A model generated the notes under the pieces. It worked only from the letters and a program-made list of their open reading frames with translations, was not told where the DNA came from and made no database searches. From positions 1 to 64,000 of the forward strand of contig JAFDYI010000005.1 of NCBI GenBank assembly GCA_018267475.1: a stretch of DNA of 64,000 nucleotides. Reading direction: 5' to 3'. Of the stretch, positions 15,929 through 25,414 are shown in pieces (the stretch's first letter is position 1; each line of letters starts with the position of its first letter). The translations under genes and the position numbers were made by a program. This DNA is from Bacteroidota bacterium. Its GTDB lineage: Bacteria > Bacteroidota > Bacteroidia > B-17B0 > Aurantibacillaceae.

Positions 15929-17902
15929 ATGATAAAAATAACCCTACCCGATGGTTCTGTAAGAGAATACCCAAAAGGAACCACCTCTTTGCAAGTAGCG
16001 CAAAGCATTAGTGAAGGCTTAGCACGCAACGTATTAGCCGCAAAAGTAAACAGCCAGGTGTGGGATGCCACCCGCCCCCTTACCGAAGATGGCCAGGTAA
16101 CCTTACTTACTTGGAACGATGCCGAAGGCAAACAAACCATGTGGCATAGTTCGGCGCACTTAATGGCCGAAGCACTTGAAGCACTGTACCCTGGCGTAAA
16201 GCTAGGTATTGGCCCTCCTATAGAAAATGGTTTTTATTACGATGTGGACTTTGGGGCAACCAGCGTTACCACCGAAGACCTACCTAAGATAGAAGCCAAA
16301 ATGCAAGAGCTGGCGGCAAAAAAAAGCGAATACCTGCGCAAAGATGTTTCTAAGGCCGATGCCTTAAGATATTTTACCGAAAAAAACGATCCTTACAAAT
16401 TAGAACTAATACAAGATTTACCCGATGGGCAAATAACGTTTTATACACAAGGCCATTTTACCGATTTGTGCCGCGGCCCACACATACCCAACACCGGTTT
16501 TATAAAAGCCATCAAGCTAATGAACGTAGCCGGTGCCTACTGGCGTGGTAATGAAAAAAACAAAATGCTTACCCGCATTTACGGCATCACATTTCCAAAA
16601 GATAAAGAACTAAAAGAATACCTTACCGTGCTGGAAGAAGCCAAAAAGCGCGACCACCGTAAACTGGGTAAAGAACTGGAACTGTTTCATTTTTCTGAAA
16701 AAGTAGGCATGGGCTTGCCCTTATGGCTGCCCAAAGGAGCTGCCCTGCGCGAGCGCCTGATACAGTTTATGCAAAAAGCCCAAATGCAAGCCGGCTATGT
16801 GCAAGTAGCTACACCGCATATAGCGCATAAAAACTTATACGTTACCTCCGGGCATTATGAAAAATACGGTAAAGATTCGTTTCAGCCCATAAAAACGCCA
16901 CAAGAGGGCGAAGAGTTTTTTTTAAAACCGATGAACTGCCCGCATCACTGCGAAATTTACAAATCATCGCCGCGCTCGTACAAAGATTTACCTTTACGAT
17001 TGGCTGAATTTGGCACCGTATATCGTTACGAACAACATGGAGAACTACACGGGCTAACCCGCGTGCGCGGCTTTACACAAGACGACGCTCACTTGTTTTG
17101 CCGGCCCGACCAGGTAAAAGAAGAATTTTGTAAGGTCATTGACTTAGTACTAATCGTGCTAAACGCTTTAGATTTTAGAAATTACACGGCGCAAATTTCG
17201 TTGCGCGATAAAGAAGACCGCAGCAAGTACATTGGTAACGAAGCCAACTGGCAGTTGGCCGAACAAGCTATTATAGAAGCAGCCGCCGAAAAAGGACTAA
17301 CCACCGTTACCGAATACGGCGAAGCTGCCTTTTATGGGCCCAAACTAGATTTTATGGTAAAAGATGCCTTAGGCAGAAAATGGCAACTGGGCACCATACA
17401 GGTAGATTACAACCTACCCGAACGCTTTGAACTAGAATACACCGGAAGCGACAACCAAAAGCACCGCCCTGTAATGATACACCGCGCACCCTTTGGTAGT
17501 TTAGAACGTTTTATAGCCGTACTAATTGAACACTGTGCAGGCAATTTCCCGCTATGGCTCACGCCAGACCAAGTAGCTATACTCCCTATTAGCGAACGTT
17601 TTAATGAATACGCACATCAAGTTTTGCAATTACTGAATAATTACGATATTCGCGGCTATGTTGATGATAGAGATGAAAAAATAGGACGAAAAATACGCGA
17701 TAACGAAATGAAAAAAACACCCTATATGCTTATTGTAGGCGAAAAAGAAGTAGCCGACAAAAAAGTAGCCGTGCGCAAGCATAGCAAAGGAGATGAGGGC
17801 GTTTACTCGGTAGAGGAATTTTCAAATATCATCAAAACAGAAATAGAAAACGATTTTAAAAAAGGAATAGCTACTAGCGAAAAGGAAACAACACACCACT
17901 AA
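15929..17902 (+). CDS. thrS: Threonyl-tRNA synthetase
   Basis: 657 residues, class II synthetase. Domains in order: TGS (1-62), editing domain ([11 protein letters not shown] near 72 and DLCRGPH near 182), catalytic core with zinc ligand Cys in [10 protein letters not shown] near 335 and motif 2 [26 protein letters not shown], motif 3 [11 protein letters not shown], and an anticodon-binding domain from about 550. It charges tRNA-Thr in the cytoplasm. The start ATG overlaps the stop of a two-codon frame (ATG ATA TGA, 15924-15932), and the leader carries an anticodon-arm mimic. infC follows after 63 nt, the widespread thrS-infC pairing. Confidence 0.97.
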   Translation: MIKITLPDGSVREYPKGTTSLQVAQSISEGLARNVLAAKVNSQVWDATRPLTEDGQVTLLTWNDAEGKQTMWHSSAHLMAEALEALYPGVKLGIGPPIENGFYYDVDFGATSVTTEDLPKIEAKMQELAAKKSEYLRKDVSKADALRYFTEKNDPYKLELIQDLPDGQITFYTQGHFTDLCRGPHIPNTGFIKAIKLMNVAGAYWRGNEKNKMLTRIYGITFPKDKELKEYLTVLEEAKKRDHRKLGKELELFHFSEKVGMGLPLWLPKGAALRERLIQFMQKAQMQAGYVQVATPHIAHKNLYVTSGHYEKYGKDSFQPIKTPQEGEEFFLKPMNCPHHCEIYKSSPRSYKDLPLRLAEFGTVYRYEQHGELHGLTRVRGFTQDDAHLFCRPDQVKEEFCKVIDLVLIVLNALDFRNYTAQISLRDKEDRSKYIGNEANWQLAEQAIIEAAAEKGLTTVTEYGEAAFYGPKLDFMVKDALGRKWQLGTIQVDYNLPERFELEYTGSDNQKHRPVMIHRAPFGSLERFIAVLIEHCAGNFPLWLTPDQVAILPISERFNEYAHQVLQLLNNYDIRGYVDDRDEKIGRKIRDNEMKKTPYMLIVGEKEVADKKVAVRKHSKGDEGVYSVEEFSNIIKTEIENDFKKGIATSEKETTHH

Positions 17903-17954
17903 TAGCTGATATAAAAATGATTAAGCAACTATATATTTTAATAACTAAAAAAAC

Positions 17955-17968
17955 AGGAGGTTCCCATC
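17955..17968 (+). promoter_or_regulatory. Perfect Shine-Dalgarno site and ATC start of infC
   Basis: AGGAGG at 17955-17960 lies 5 nt before ATC at 17966. Most genes in this window lack any such site. No ATG, GTG or TTG exists in frame between the upstream stop (17942) and GTG 18104, which is too far inside IF-3 to be the start. Confidence 0.7.
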
Positions 17969-18568
17969 GCAGCACCATTTAGACCAGCAGGCCCTAAACC
18001 CGCCTTTGCAGGAAAAAAACCAGGAGAAAGACGCCCCTTTAACAGAGGCCCACAAAAAAAAGAAGATGCACACCGCATCAACCAACGCATTACCGCACCC
18101 GAAGTGCGCGTAGTAGGCGAAGGAATAGAAGCCGGAGTATATTCTATACGAGAAGCCCTGGCTATGGCCGAAGCGCAAGGCTTGGACTTAGTGGAAATAG
18201 CCCCACAAATAAGCCCACCCGTATGCAAAATTATTGACTATAAAAAGTTTTTGTACGAGCTAAAGAAAAAACAAAAAGAAGCTAAATCAAAAGCAGCTAA
18301 AGTAGTAGTAAAAGAAATTCGTTTTGGCCCACACACCGATGACCACGACTATAATTTCAAAAAAAATCACGCTATTGAGTTTTTAAAAGATGGCTTTAAG
18401 GTAAAAGCGTTTGTGTTTTTTAGAGGGCGCGAAATTGCCTTTAAGCAAAACGGTGAAATTTTATTGCTGCGCTTTGCCAACGAACTGGAAGAATACGGGA
18501 AACCCGAACAGCTACCACAACTAGACGGCAAACGCATGATTATGATTTTATCACCTAAGAAAAAATAA
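17966..18568 (+). CDS. infC: Translation initiation factor IF-3 (ATC start)
   Basis: 200 residues if started at ATC 17966. After a basic, Pro/Gly-rich extension (about 45 residues) the N-domain begins at [18 protein letters not shown], continues [24 protein letters not shown], and a Lys-rich linker leads to the C-domain ([14 protein letters not shown]). IF-3 keeps subunits apart and rejects wrong start codons, acting on the 30S subunit. Starting at GTG 18104 would cut the N-domain. In E. coli the AUU start of infC lets IF-3 repress its own synthesis; ATC suggests the same. Ribosomal genes rpmI and rplT, usual downstream partners, are absent here. Confidence 0.93.
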   Translation: MAAPFRPAGPKPAFAGKKPGERRPFNRGPQKKEDAHRINQRITAPEVRVVGEGIEAGVYSIREALAMAEAQGLDLVEIAPQISPPVCKIIDYKKFLYELKKKQKEAKSKAAKVVVKEIRFGPHTDDHDYNFKKNHAIEFLKDGFKVKAFVFFRGREIAFKQNGEILLLRFANELEEYGKPEQLPQLDGKRMIMILSPKKK

Positions 18569-18834
18569 TCTTTTTTTCATTTATCGAGATTCGCACCTTT
18601 GTGTGTGCACTTATCCATGTATGGTATGAGCCCCGTTCGTTACTTTTGAAACATCGTAATAGTAATGGTTTCGGAAGATTTTATCTATCACCTTTTCTAA
18701 TGCATAGCATTAGAAATTGAATTTTAGAAACACCCATGTTATCAAGGGGTACAGGTCAAAATAACGGAGCAAAAATTGCCTAATGCATAATCTGGGTTTA
18801 TATTTCATCAAATAGGCCTTTGTACAATACACAA
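18569..18834. other. Gap between convergent infC and rplQ, with one strong hairpin
   Basis: No gene is seen. A perfect 10-bp inverted repeat with a 3-nt loop (18694-18703, 18707-18716) is the only strong structure; it lacks a U run on either strand. An orphan TACTTTTG (18641-18648, plus strand) precedes it but leads to no ORF, so an untranslated small RNA is possible but unsupported. Confidence 0.4.
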
Positions 18835-18862
18835 AAAAACCCGAAAAATTTTTCGGGTTTTT
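18835..18862 (-). terminator. Bidirectional terminator closing the ribosomal operon
   Basis: A perfect 28-bp palindrome (AAAAACCCGAAAAA and its complement) 23 nt after the rplQ stop. The minus strand continues with seven T, the stronger direction; the plus strand has five T, so it may also stop infC transcripts. Confidence 0.9.
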
Positions 18863-18884
18863 GCATTTACTAATGGGCTTGCCA

Positions 18885-19367
18885 TTATTCTTCTGATTTC
18901 GTTTCTGGTGCTGCGTCGCTTTTTGCTTCTGCTTTTTTGGCGCGTCCGCGACGTGTTGTTTTCTTTTTGCTTTCAGCTGAGGTGGTTTTGCTGCTTCCGC
19001 TATATAGTTCGTTAAAATCAACCAACTCTATCATAGCTGTATCTGCTGCATCACCGGGGCGGAACCCTGTTTTTATAATACGGGTATAGCCTCCTTTACG
19101 TTCCGCAATTTTAGGCGAAATATCTTTAAAAAGAGTAGATACTGCCGATTTGCTTTTAAGGTACGCAAATACCGTACGGCGGCTGTGTGTGGTATCGTCT
19201 TTACTTTTAGTCAGCAAAGGCTCTACATATACGCGCAAAGCTTTAGCTTTTGCTACCGTAGTAAAAATGCGTTTATGTTCAATCAAAGAGCAGGCCATAT
19301 TGGCTAATGTAGCTTGGCGGTGTGCGCTCTTTCTTCCTAGGTTATTTATTTTATCTCCGTGTCTCAT
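18885..19367 (-). CDS. rplQ: 50S ribosomal protein L17
   Basis: 160 residues against about 120 in E. coli. The L17 core ([38 protein letters not shown]) ends near residue 118; the remaining 42 residues are a low-complexity tail of Lys, Ala, Arg, Ser and Glu, a common extension in Bacteroidota. L17 sits near the peptide exit tunnel. It is the last gene of the operon, 57 nt after rpoA, and is followed by the terminator. Confidence 0.97.
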   Translation of the reverse strand: MRHGDKINNLGRKSAHRQATLANMACSLIEHKRIFTTVAKAKALRVYVEPLLTKSKDDTTHSRRTVFAYLKSKSAVSTLFKDISPKIAERKGGYTRIIKTGFRPGDAADTAMIELVDFNELYSGSSKTTSAESKKKTTRRGRAKKAEAKSDAAPETKSEE

Positions 19368-19424
19368 ATTATTTTATTTAAAGGTTAATTTTGATTTTTT
19401 ACATTTCCGTATTAACCTGATTTT

Positions 19425-20417
19425 TTATTCTTTTTCTGATAAGTATTTACCTACGTTCATACCAAACTCTAAATTTTTTGCAGCAATTAGGTCTTCCAAT
19501 TCGGTAAGTGATTTTTTACCAAAGTTGCGGAATTTCAATAAGTCGTTTTTATTGAAAGCTACCAGCTCTCCTAAGGTTTCCACATCGGCGGCTTTTAAGC
19601 AGTTTAAGGCGCGCACCGAAAGGTCTAAATCAACCAATTTAGTTTTTAGTAATTGGCGCATGTGCAGGGTATGCTCATCAAACTCAGCTTCTTTCTTTTT
19701 TTCTTCGGCATCAAGGGTGATGCGCTCATCAGAAAACAGCATAAAGTGGTGTATCAAAATTTTAGCTGATTCTTTTAATGCTTCTTTTGGGTGGATAGAG
19801 CCGTCGGTAACAATATCCAACAACAAGCGTTCGTAATCTGTTTTTTGTTCTACGCGGTAGTTTTCTACTACGTATTTTACGTTTTTGATGGGTGTATAGA
19901 TAGAATCTATTGCTATTACTCCATGTGCCGCGTTGTTGGCTTTATTCTCTTCGGCGGGTACGTATCCACGGCCTTTGTTGATGGTTAATTCCATTTTTAG
20001 TTTTACGTTGCTTTCGCAATGCGCAATTACTAGTTCTGGATTTAACACTTGAAAGCCGCTTAAAAATTTAGATAAATCACCGGCAGTGATAGTAGTGCTG
20101 CTTCCAAAGTTGCAGGTTACTTTTTCAAAATCGTGATTATCTAGTTGGCGTTTAAAGCGAATTTGTTTTAGGTTTAAGATAATTTCAGTTACATCTTCGG
20201 CTATCCCTTTTATGGTAGAGAACTCGTGGTCCACCCCATCAATTTTTACAGAGGTAATTGCATATCCTTCTAAAGAAGAAAGTAAGATGCGGCGCAGGGC
20301 ATTTCCTATGGTAATACCAAAGCCGGGTTCTAAGGGGCGAAACTCAAATTGTCCTTCTGTTTCGGTTGAACCAACCATGATTACTTTATCGGGGCGTTGA
20401 AAATTTAATATTGCCAT
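19425..20417 (-). CDS. rpoA: DNA-directed RNA polymerase alpha subunit
   Basis: 330 residues. The N-terminal assembly domain ([28 protein letters not shown]) forms the dimer platform for beta and beta-prime. The C-terminal domain (about 255-325) carries the HhH-type region [17 protein letters not shown] and [16 protein letters not shown] that contacts upstream DNA and activators. Position between rpsD and rplQ is the conserved alpha-operon order. It transcribes the TAnnTTTG promoters listed here with the primary Bacteroidota sigma factor. Confidence 0.98.
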   Translation of the reverse strand: MAILNFQRPDKVIMVGSTETEGQFEFRPLEPGFGITIGNALRRILLSSLEGYAITSVKIDGVDHEFSTIKGIAEDVTEIILNLKQIRFKRQLDNHDFEKVTCNFGSSTTITAGDLSKFLSGFQVLNPELVIAHCESNVKLKMELTINKGRGYVPAEENKANNAAHGVIAIDSIYTPIKNVKYVVENYRVEQKTDYERLLLDIVTDGSIHPKEALKESAKILIHHFMLFSDERITLDAEEKKKEAEFDEHTLHMRQLLKTKLVDLDLSVRALNCLKAADVETLGELVAFNKNDLLKFRNFGKKSLTELEDLIAAKNLEFGMNVGKYLSEKE

Positions 20418-20493
20418 TATTTTTTAATTTTTAAGTGTTCGTTTTTACTTTTTTATCCCTACTTTTTTTAATTTCTCTATTTGTGATTATCCT

Positions 20494-21099
20494 CTATTTA
20501 GAGTACAACTCTACAATTAGTTGTTCTTTTATGTTTTCGGGTATTTGCTGTCTTTCAGGGCGGTTAATAAATTTACCGGAAAGGTGTTTCATATCAAAAT
20601 CCAACCAGGAGTATTTGTTTGTAGTTCCTGCAACAGAGTTGTTAATTGCTTCCAATGTTTTTGATTTTTCGCGTACGGCTACCACGTCTCCTGCTTTTAG
20701 GATGTAGGAAGCTACGTTTACCACCGCACCATTTACGGTAATGTGGCAATGGCCTACCAATTGGCGAGCTCCTGCGCGGCTAGGCGCAATACCCAAACGG
20801 TACACCACGTTATCTAAACGACTTTCGCACAGTTGTAAAAGCACTTCGCCGGTAACACCGTGTTCTTTTTGCGCTAAGGTAAACATACGCCAAAACTGAC
20901 GCTCTAAAATACCATAGGTATATTTGGCTTTTTGTTTTTCAGAAAGCTGTACGGCATATTCGCTTTGTTTAGCGCGTTTTTTATTGATGCCGTGTTGCCC
21001 CGGAGGGTAATTTTTTCTTTCTAATGCTTTATCGGCACCAAAAATGGGTTCTTTAAATTTTCTTGCAATTTTAGACTTAGGTCCTATATATCTGGCCAT
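20494..21099 (-). CDS. rpsD: 30S ribosomal protein S4
   Basis: 201 residues, starting [20 protein letters not shown]. The S4 RNA-binding motif lies in [35 protein letters not shown] (about residues 90-125). The N-terminal zinc-finger cysteines of some S4 proteins are absent, so it is the zinc-free form. S4 nucleates 30S assembly on 16S rRNA and in E. coli represses the alpha operon; no matching pseudoknot was recognised upstream of rpsM. Confidence 0.98.
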   Translation of the reverse strand: MARYIGPKSKIARKFKEPIFGADKALERKNYPPGQHGINKKRAKQSEYAVQLSEKQKAKYTYGILERQFWRMFTLAQKEHGVTGEVLLQLCESRLDNVVYRLGIAPSRAGARQLVGHCHITVNGAVVNVASYILKAGDVVAVREKSKTLEAINNSVAGTTNKYSWLDFDMKHLSGKFINRPERQQIPENIKEQLIVELYSK

Positions 21100-21145
21100 T
21101 TTCTTTTATTTAATTTTAGGTGTTAATTTTTAAATACTAAACTGG

Positions 21146-21559
21146 TTATACACGACGGCGTTTGGGAGGGCGGCAGCCGTTGTGTGGTATGGGGGTAATA
21201 TCCACAATTTCCATTACTTCTATGCCTACAGTTCCTAAAGAACGTATGGCTGATTCGCGTCCGCCTCCTGGGCCTTTTACATACACTTTTACTTTGCGTA
21301 AGCCGGCATCGTAAGCCACTTTTCCGCAATCTTGTGAGGCCATTTGTGCGGCATAAGGTGTATTTTTTTTAGAGCCACGAAACCCCATTTTACCGGCGCT
21401 GCTCCAGCTAATTACCTGGCCGGCGGTATTGGTTAATGATATAATAATGTTATTGAAGGTAGCGTTTATATGAGCATCGCCAATAGCTTCTACTTTTACC
21501 ACTCGTTTTTTGGCGGCGGCTTTAGCTGATGCGGGTGCTCCTGATTGTTGCTTTGCCAT
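21146..21559 (-). CDS. rpsK: 30S ribosomal protein S11
   Basis: 137 residues. Family marks are [40 protein letters not shown] and the end [18 protein letters not shown]. An Ala/Lys-rich N-terminal extension of about 20 residues precedes the core. S11 forms part of the 30S platform around the mRNA exit. It lies 35 nt after rpsM and 46 nt before rpsD. Confidence 0.98.
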   Translation of the reverse strand: MAKQQSGAPASAKAAAKKRVVKVEAIGDAHINATFNNIIISLTNTAGQVISWSSAGKMGFRGSKKNTPYAAQMASQDCGKVAYDAGLRKVKVYVKGPGGGRESAIRSLGTVGIEVMEIVDITPIPHNGCRPPKRRRV

Positions 21560-21594
21560 GTTACTTTTAATTCTTTATTTTTAATTCTTAATTA

Positions 21595-21972
21595 TTACTT
21601 AGTCGCCATTTTTTTGTTAGCGATGGTTTTACGTCTTCCTTTGCGGGTGCGGGCATTGGTTTTGGTACGTTGGCCGCGCACGGGCAAGCCGCTACGGTGA
21701 CGAATGCCTCTAAATGCTCCTATGTCGGTTAAACGTTTTACGTTCAACTGTGTTTCAGAGCGTAGGGCGCCTTCTACTTTTATGCCATCGTTAATTACTT
21801 TACGAATAGCGTTTTGTTCCGCATCGTTCCACTCGCTTACTTTTTTGCCAAAGTCCACTCCGGCTTCGGTCAATATCTTTTTAGCTAAGCTACGTCCAAT
21901 ACCGAAAATATAGGTTAAACCTATTTCTCCTCTTTTATTTTTGGGTAAATCTATACCAGCAATCCTTGCCAT
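21595..21972 (-). CDS. rpsM: 30S ribosomal protein S13
   Basis: 125 residues beginning [20 protein letters not shown], with the H2TH-type region and the basic tail [26 protein letters not shown]13 lies in the 30S head and bridges to the 50S subunit. It is preceded by rpmJ with a 61-nt gap. Confidence 0.98.
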   Translation of the reverse strand: MARIAGIDLPKNKRGEIGLTYIFGIGRSLAKKILTEAGVDFGKKVSEWNDAEQNAIRKVINDGIKVEGALRSETQLNVKRLTDIGAFRGIRHRSGLPVRGQRTKTNARTRKGRRKTIANKKMATK

Positions 21973-22033
21973 TTTTTATTCTGTTTTTTAAAAAAGTTTG
22001 CGAATTTACAAAATTATTTCGTTTTACCAAGCA

Positions 22034-22150
22034 TTATCCTTGGCGTTGTTTAAATTTAGGGGTTTTCTTATTGATAATGTACAACTTACCCTTGCGACGT
22101 ACGATTTTACAGTCGGCGCTCCTTTTTTTTAGTGATGCTTTTACTTTCAT
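22034..22150 (-). CDS. rpmJ: 50S ribosomal protein L36 (zinc-free form)
   Basis: 38 residues: it starts [20 protein letters not shown] and ends [10 protein letters not shown]. Three of the four zinc ligands of the classic C+ form are replaced (RSADC and INKK where CxxC and C are expected), leaving one Cys, so it should fold without zinc. The gene is very short and easily missed. It sits between infA and rpsM, the standard place. Confidence 0.93.
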   Translation of the reverse strand: MKVKASLKKRSADCKIVRRKGKLYIINKKTPKFKQRQG

Positions 22151-22210
22151 CTTTTTTTTGTTTTTTTATTTTTCGTATATAATCCGAGGGTTTTATTCCT
22201 CTCCTAGCTT

Positions 22211-22429
22211 CTATTTGTATCTCAATATAATTCTACCTTTTGTTAGGTCATAGGGCGACATTTCTAATTTCACCTTATCTCCTACCAGTATTTTTATGTA
22301 GTGCATGCGCATTTTGCCTGATATATGGGCTATGAGGGTGTGTCCATTTTCCAGTTGTACCCTAAACATAGCGTTACTTAGTGCTTCTAAAATAGTTCCA
22401 TCTTGCTCTATTGCGTTCTGTTTAGCCAT
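22211..22429 (-). CDS. infA: Translation initiation factor IF-1
   Basis: 72 residues with a single OB (S1-like) fold: [48 protein letters not shown], ending in [15 protein letters not shown], the classic IF-1 ending. It binds the 30S A site during initiation. It starts 6 nt after the secY stop; the map gene often found between these two is absent. Confidence 0.98.
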   Translation of the reverse strand: MAKQNAIEQDGTILEALSNAMFRVQLENGHTLIAHISGKMRMHYIKILVGDKVKLEMSPYDLTKGRIILRYK

Positions 22430-22435
22430 CTGCGC

Positions 22436-23782
22436 TTATCCTACTTGTTGTTGCATCATATTATTAGCACGTCCTTTTATTCTTCCACTCTTCATCAAAC
22501 CATCGTAGTGGCGGTTTAATAAGTAACTTTCTATCTGCTGAAGAGTGTCTAAAACTACACCCACCAAAATCAATAAAGAAGTACCTCCATAGAAGTTAGC
22601 AAACTCATTGCTGATGCCTAATTTCATAGCAAAAGCGGGCATGATAGCTACTAAGGCAAGGAATATAGAACCGGGTAAGGTTATTCTGGACATTACTTGA
22701 TCTAAAAATTCGGCTGTTTTTTTACCTGGTTTTACACCGGGCACAAAACCTCCGTTTTTCTTCATGTCATCAGCCAGTTGGTTCGGATTCACCATGATAG
22801 CTGTATAGAAGTAGGTAAAGGCTATAATCATCATAGCAAACACCAAGTTATACCAAAAGCCAAAGTTGTTGGTAAAGGCTGATAGTACGCTGCCGGTTTT
22901 TCCACCGCTCATTTGCGCTACGGCTGCGGGTATAAACATAATAGCTTGCGCAAAGATGATGGGCATTACCCCTGCTGCATTTACTTTTAGAGGTATGTAT
23001 TGGCGTACACCGCCGTATTGTTTGTTGCCTACAATTTTTTTAGCAAATTGCACCGGTACGCGGCGTGTACCTTGTACCAATAAAATAGAAGCAATCACTA
23101 CAAAAACTAAAAACACTAGTTCTATCAAAAGCATGATTAAACCACCGCCTTGAGATTCTACTCTATGACTTAATTCAGAAAAGAACGCAAAGGGCAAGCG
23201 GGCTATAATACCAATCATAATCAATAAAGAAATACCGTTTCCGATACCTCTGTCGGTAATTTTTTCGCCTAGCCACATTACAAAAATAGTACCGGTAACT
23301 AAAACTAAAATGGTTTGTACATACCAATAAGTAGTAATGTTGGGCACTACCCCTGCATAATTAGTTATTTGCGTAGCTACGTATCCGGGTGCTTGTACAG
23401 CGGTAACGGCTATGGTTAATATACGGGTGTATTGATTTATTTTGTTACGGCCGCTTTCGCCTTCTTTTTGCATTTTTTGAAAGTAAGGAACCGCCATTCC
23501 TAACAGCTGAATGATGATAGACGCTGTGATGTAGGGCATGATACCCAAACCAAAAATAGAAGCGCGGCTAAAAGCGCCTCCTGCAAAAATGTTGATTAAA
23601 GCCAAGATACCGTTTTGGTTGGCATGACTTCTGGCTTCTGATAAGGCTTGCGCATCTACCCCGGGTAATACCACGTAAGAGCCCAAACGATATATCAGAA
23701 TAAGACCAAGCGTAAGCAAAATACGTTGCTTAAGCTCTTCTATCTTCCAGATATTTTGTAAGGTATTTAAAAACTTTTTCAT
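22436..23782 (-). CDS. secY: Preprotein translocase subunit SecY
   Basis: 448 residues with ten hydrophobic segments. Conserved pieces include LGIMPYITASIIIQLL (TM2), GNGISLLIMIGI, and the cytoplasmic loop before TM7 with RRVPVQFAKK. SecY is the channel of the inner-membrane Sec translocon, needed before outer-membrane transfer by T9SS. It begins 3 nt after rplO, implying translational coupling. Confidence 0.97.
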   Translation of the reverse strand: MKKFLNTLQNIWKIEELKQRILLTLGLILIYRLGSYVVLPGVDAQALSEARSHANQNGILALINIFAGGAFSRASIFGLGIMPYITASIIIQLLGMAVPYFQKMQKEGESGRNKINQYTRILTIAVTAVQAPGYVATQITNYAGVVPNITTYWYVQTILVLVTGTIFVMWLGEKITDRGIGNGISLLIMIGIIARLPFAFFSELSHRVESQGGGLIMLLIELVFLVFVVIASILLVQGTRRVPVQFAKKIVGNKQYGGVRQYIPLKVNAAGVMPIIFAQAIMFIPAAVAQMSGGKTGSVLSAFTNNFGFWYNLVFAMMIIAFTYFYTAIMVNPNQLADDMKKNGGFVPGVKPGKKTAEFLDQVMSRITLPGSIFLALVAIMPAFAMKLGISNEFANFYGGTSLLILVGVVLDTLQQIESYLLNRHYDGLMKSGRIKGRANNMMQQQVG

Positions 23783-23785
23783 ACG

Positions 23786-24232
23786 TTATAGTTTGGTAGC
23801 GGTGCCACCTTGTGCTTCAATTGCTTTTTTAGCTGCTTCTGAAAAAGCATGTGCTTTGATGCTTACTTTTGATTTTAACTCGCCGGTGCCTAAAATTTTC
23901 ACCAAATCATTTTTAGAAGCAATTCCGTTTGCCATCAATACCTCTAAGGTTATGTCGCTTACTTTTTTGCTTTCTACTAATTTTTGAATGGTGCTAAGGT
24001 TTACGCCCACGTATTCCACACGGTTTATATTTTTAAAACCAAATTTAGGTAAACGACGTTGCAAAGGCATTTGTCCGCCCTCAAAGCCGCGTTTGCTTGA
24101 ATATCCTGAACGAGATTTAGCTCCTTTATGCCCACGTGTAGCGGTTCCGCCCCCACCCGATCCTTGTCCGCGACCGCGGCGGTAGTTTGTTTTTACCGAG
24201 CCTTTTGCCGGTGTTAATGTTGCTAGTTTCAT
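23786..24232 (-). CDS. rplO: 50S ribosomal protein L15
   Basis: 148 residues. A Gly/Arg-rich N-terminal part (GRGQGSGGGGTATRGHKGAK) penetrates 23S rRNA; the C-terminal domain follows from about residue 60. The sequence between rpmD and secY and the 4-nt separation from the rpmD stop are as in the conserved spc operon. Confidence 0.97.
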   Translation of the reverse strand: MKLATLTPAKGSVKTNYRRGRGQGSGGGGTATRGHKGAKSRSGYSSKRGFEGGQMPLQRRLPKFGFKNINRVEYVGVNLSTIQKLVESKKVSDITLEVLMANGIASKNDLVKILGTGELKSKVSIKAHAFSEAAKKAIEAQGGTATKL

Positions 24233-24236
24233 ATTT

Positions 24237-24416
24237 TTAAATTTTTTCTACTTTTAATAAGTGAGCTACTTTATCAATCATGCCTTGTACAGCCGGTGTA
24301 ACTTCTTTTTCTACCGGGCGTTGCATTTTTGTGATGCCTAAAGCCAACAGGGTTGCTTTTTGGTCTTTTGGGTGTTTAATACCGCTTTTTACTTGTGTGA
24401 TTCTAACTTTTGTCAT
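24237..24416 (-). CDS. rpmD: 50S ribosomal protein L30
   Basis: 59 residues: MTKVRITQVKSGIKHPKDQK, then LLALGITKMQRPVEKEVTPAV. These are the L30 strand-helix elements, including the conserved ALGLxKMxxxV-like helix end. Short, and flanked by rpsE (12 nt upstream) and rplO. It lies on the solvent face of the 50S subunit. Confidence 0.93.
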   Translation of the reverse strand: MTKVRITQVKSGIKHPKDQKATLLALGITKMQRPVEKEVTPAVQGMIDKVAHLLKVEKI

Positions 24417-24428
24417 GTTTTCTCAATA

Positions 24429-24947
24429 TTATCCGTTAAACACTTTTTCTACTGAAATACCGCGTGTGCGAGCTACTGTAATAGGGTCGCGCATTTTCAT
24501 CAAAGCATCAAGCGTAGCTTTTACCACGTTGTGCGGGTTTGACGAGCCTTTTGATTTGGCTAACACGTCTTTTACTCCTACGCTTTCAAGTACGGCGCGC
24601 ATAGCACCACCGGCTATTACTCCGGTACCGGCAGAGGCGGGTTTTAAAAACACGCGCGAACCTCCAAATTTCCCATTTTGTTCGTGGGGTACGGTAGCTT
24701 TAAAAACGGGTACTTTCACCAAATTCTTTTTTGCATCTTCTATCCCTTTGCTGATGGCATCGCTTACCTCGTTAGCTTTACCTAAGCCGTAACCAATCAC
24801 GCCTTTTTCGTTTCCTACTACCACTATGGCTGCAAAGCTAAAGTGACGGCCTCCTTTGGTTACTTTTGTTACGCGGTTTACAGCTACCAACTTATCTTTT
24901 AGTTCAATATCTGTTGTTTTTACTCTTTTTACTACTTCTTTTGACAT
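24429..24947 (-). CDS. rpsE: 30S ribosomal protein S5
   Basis: 172 residues. The double-stranded RNA-binding fold spans about 15-80 ([43 protein letters not shown]). The second half holds the S5 C-domain ([20 protein letters not shown]). S5 lines the mRNA entry channel and affects decoding accuracy. Confidence 0.98.
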   Translation of the reverse strand: MSKEVVKRVKTTDIELKDKLVAVNRVTKVTKGGRHFSFAAIVVVGNEKGVIGYGLGKANEVSDAISKGIEDAKKNLVKVPVFKATVPHEQNGKFGGSRVFLKPASAGTGVIAGGAMRAVLESVGVKDVLAKSKGSSNPHNVVKATLDALMKMRDPITVARTRGISVEKVFNG

Positions 24948-24975
24948 TTCTTTTTATCTTTAATTTTGATGAAAA

Positions 24976-25329
24976 TTAGAATTTTAGACCACCTTCTCTA
25001 GCGCCTTCGGCTAACGATTTTACACGACCGTGGTACAAGTACCCACCGCGGTCAAAAACAACAGATTCTATGCCGGCTGCTTTGGCTTTTACTGCAATAG
25101 CTTTGCCTACTTGATGGCTTACTTCGCTTTTGGTGCCATTGGCTTTAAAGCCTTTTTCTAAAGAGCTGGCCGCTGCCAAGGTTTTGCCCGTTTTATCATC
25201 TACTAATTGAGCGTAGATAGCAGCATTGCTGCGAAACACGCACAAACGGGGGGTTTCAGCGGTTCCTGATATGCGCTTGCGAATTCTGTGTTTGATGCGA
25301 ACTCTTCTATCTGATTTTTTAAGTGCCAT
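24976..25329 (-). CDS. rplR: 50S ribosomal protein L18
   Basis: 117 residues with basic N-terminus [18 protein letters not shown], then [18 protein letters not shown] and the end [29 protein letters not shown]18 binds 5S rRNA with L5 in the central protuberance. The 85-nt AT-rich gap upstream, after rplF, is one of the longest inside this operon and shows no structure. Confidence 0.98.
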   Translation of the reverse strand: MALKKSDRRVRIKHRIRKRISGTAETPRLCVFRSNAAIYAQLVDDKTGKTLAAASSLEKGFKANGTKSEVSHQVGKAIAVKAKAAGIESVVFDRGGYLYHGRVKSLAEGAREGGLKF

Positions 25330-25414
25330 TTTTTGTAATTTTTAAATGTTAAACTATAAACCTTAAATTGCTTTATATGAATCTATAATTTTAATTATTA
25401 ATTTTATTTTTTAA

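Noticed and set aside
17938-18228. Minus-strand frames opposite infC, and similar long antisense frames across the ribosomal and adhesin genes
   Set aside because: Shadows of conserved genes on the other strand; no family features or promoters.
18104-18568. infC starting at GTG 18104
   Set aside because: This would remove the conserved [10 protein letters not shown] segment of the IF-3 N-domain, which is encoded in frame upstream.
18641-18648. TACTTTTG promoter-like element as start of a protein-coding gene
   Set aside because: No ORF longer than about ten codons follows on the plus strand before the terminator; kept only as a possible small-RNA start.
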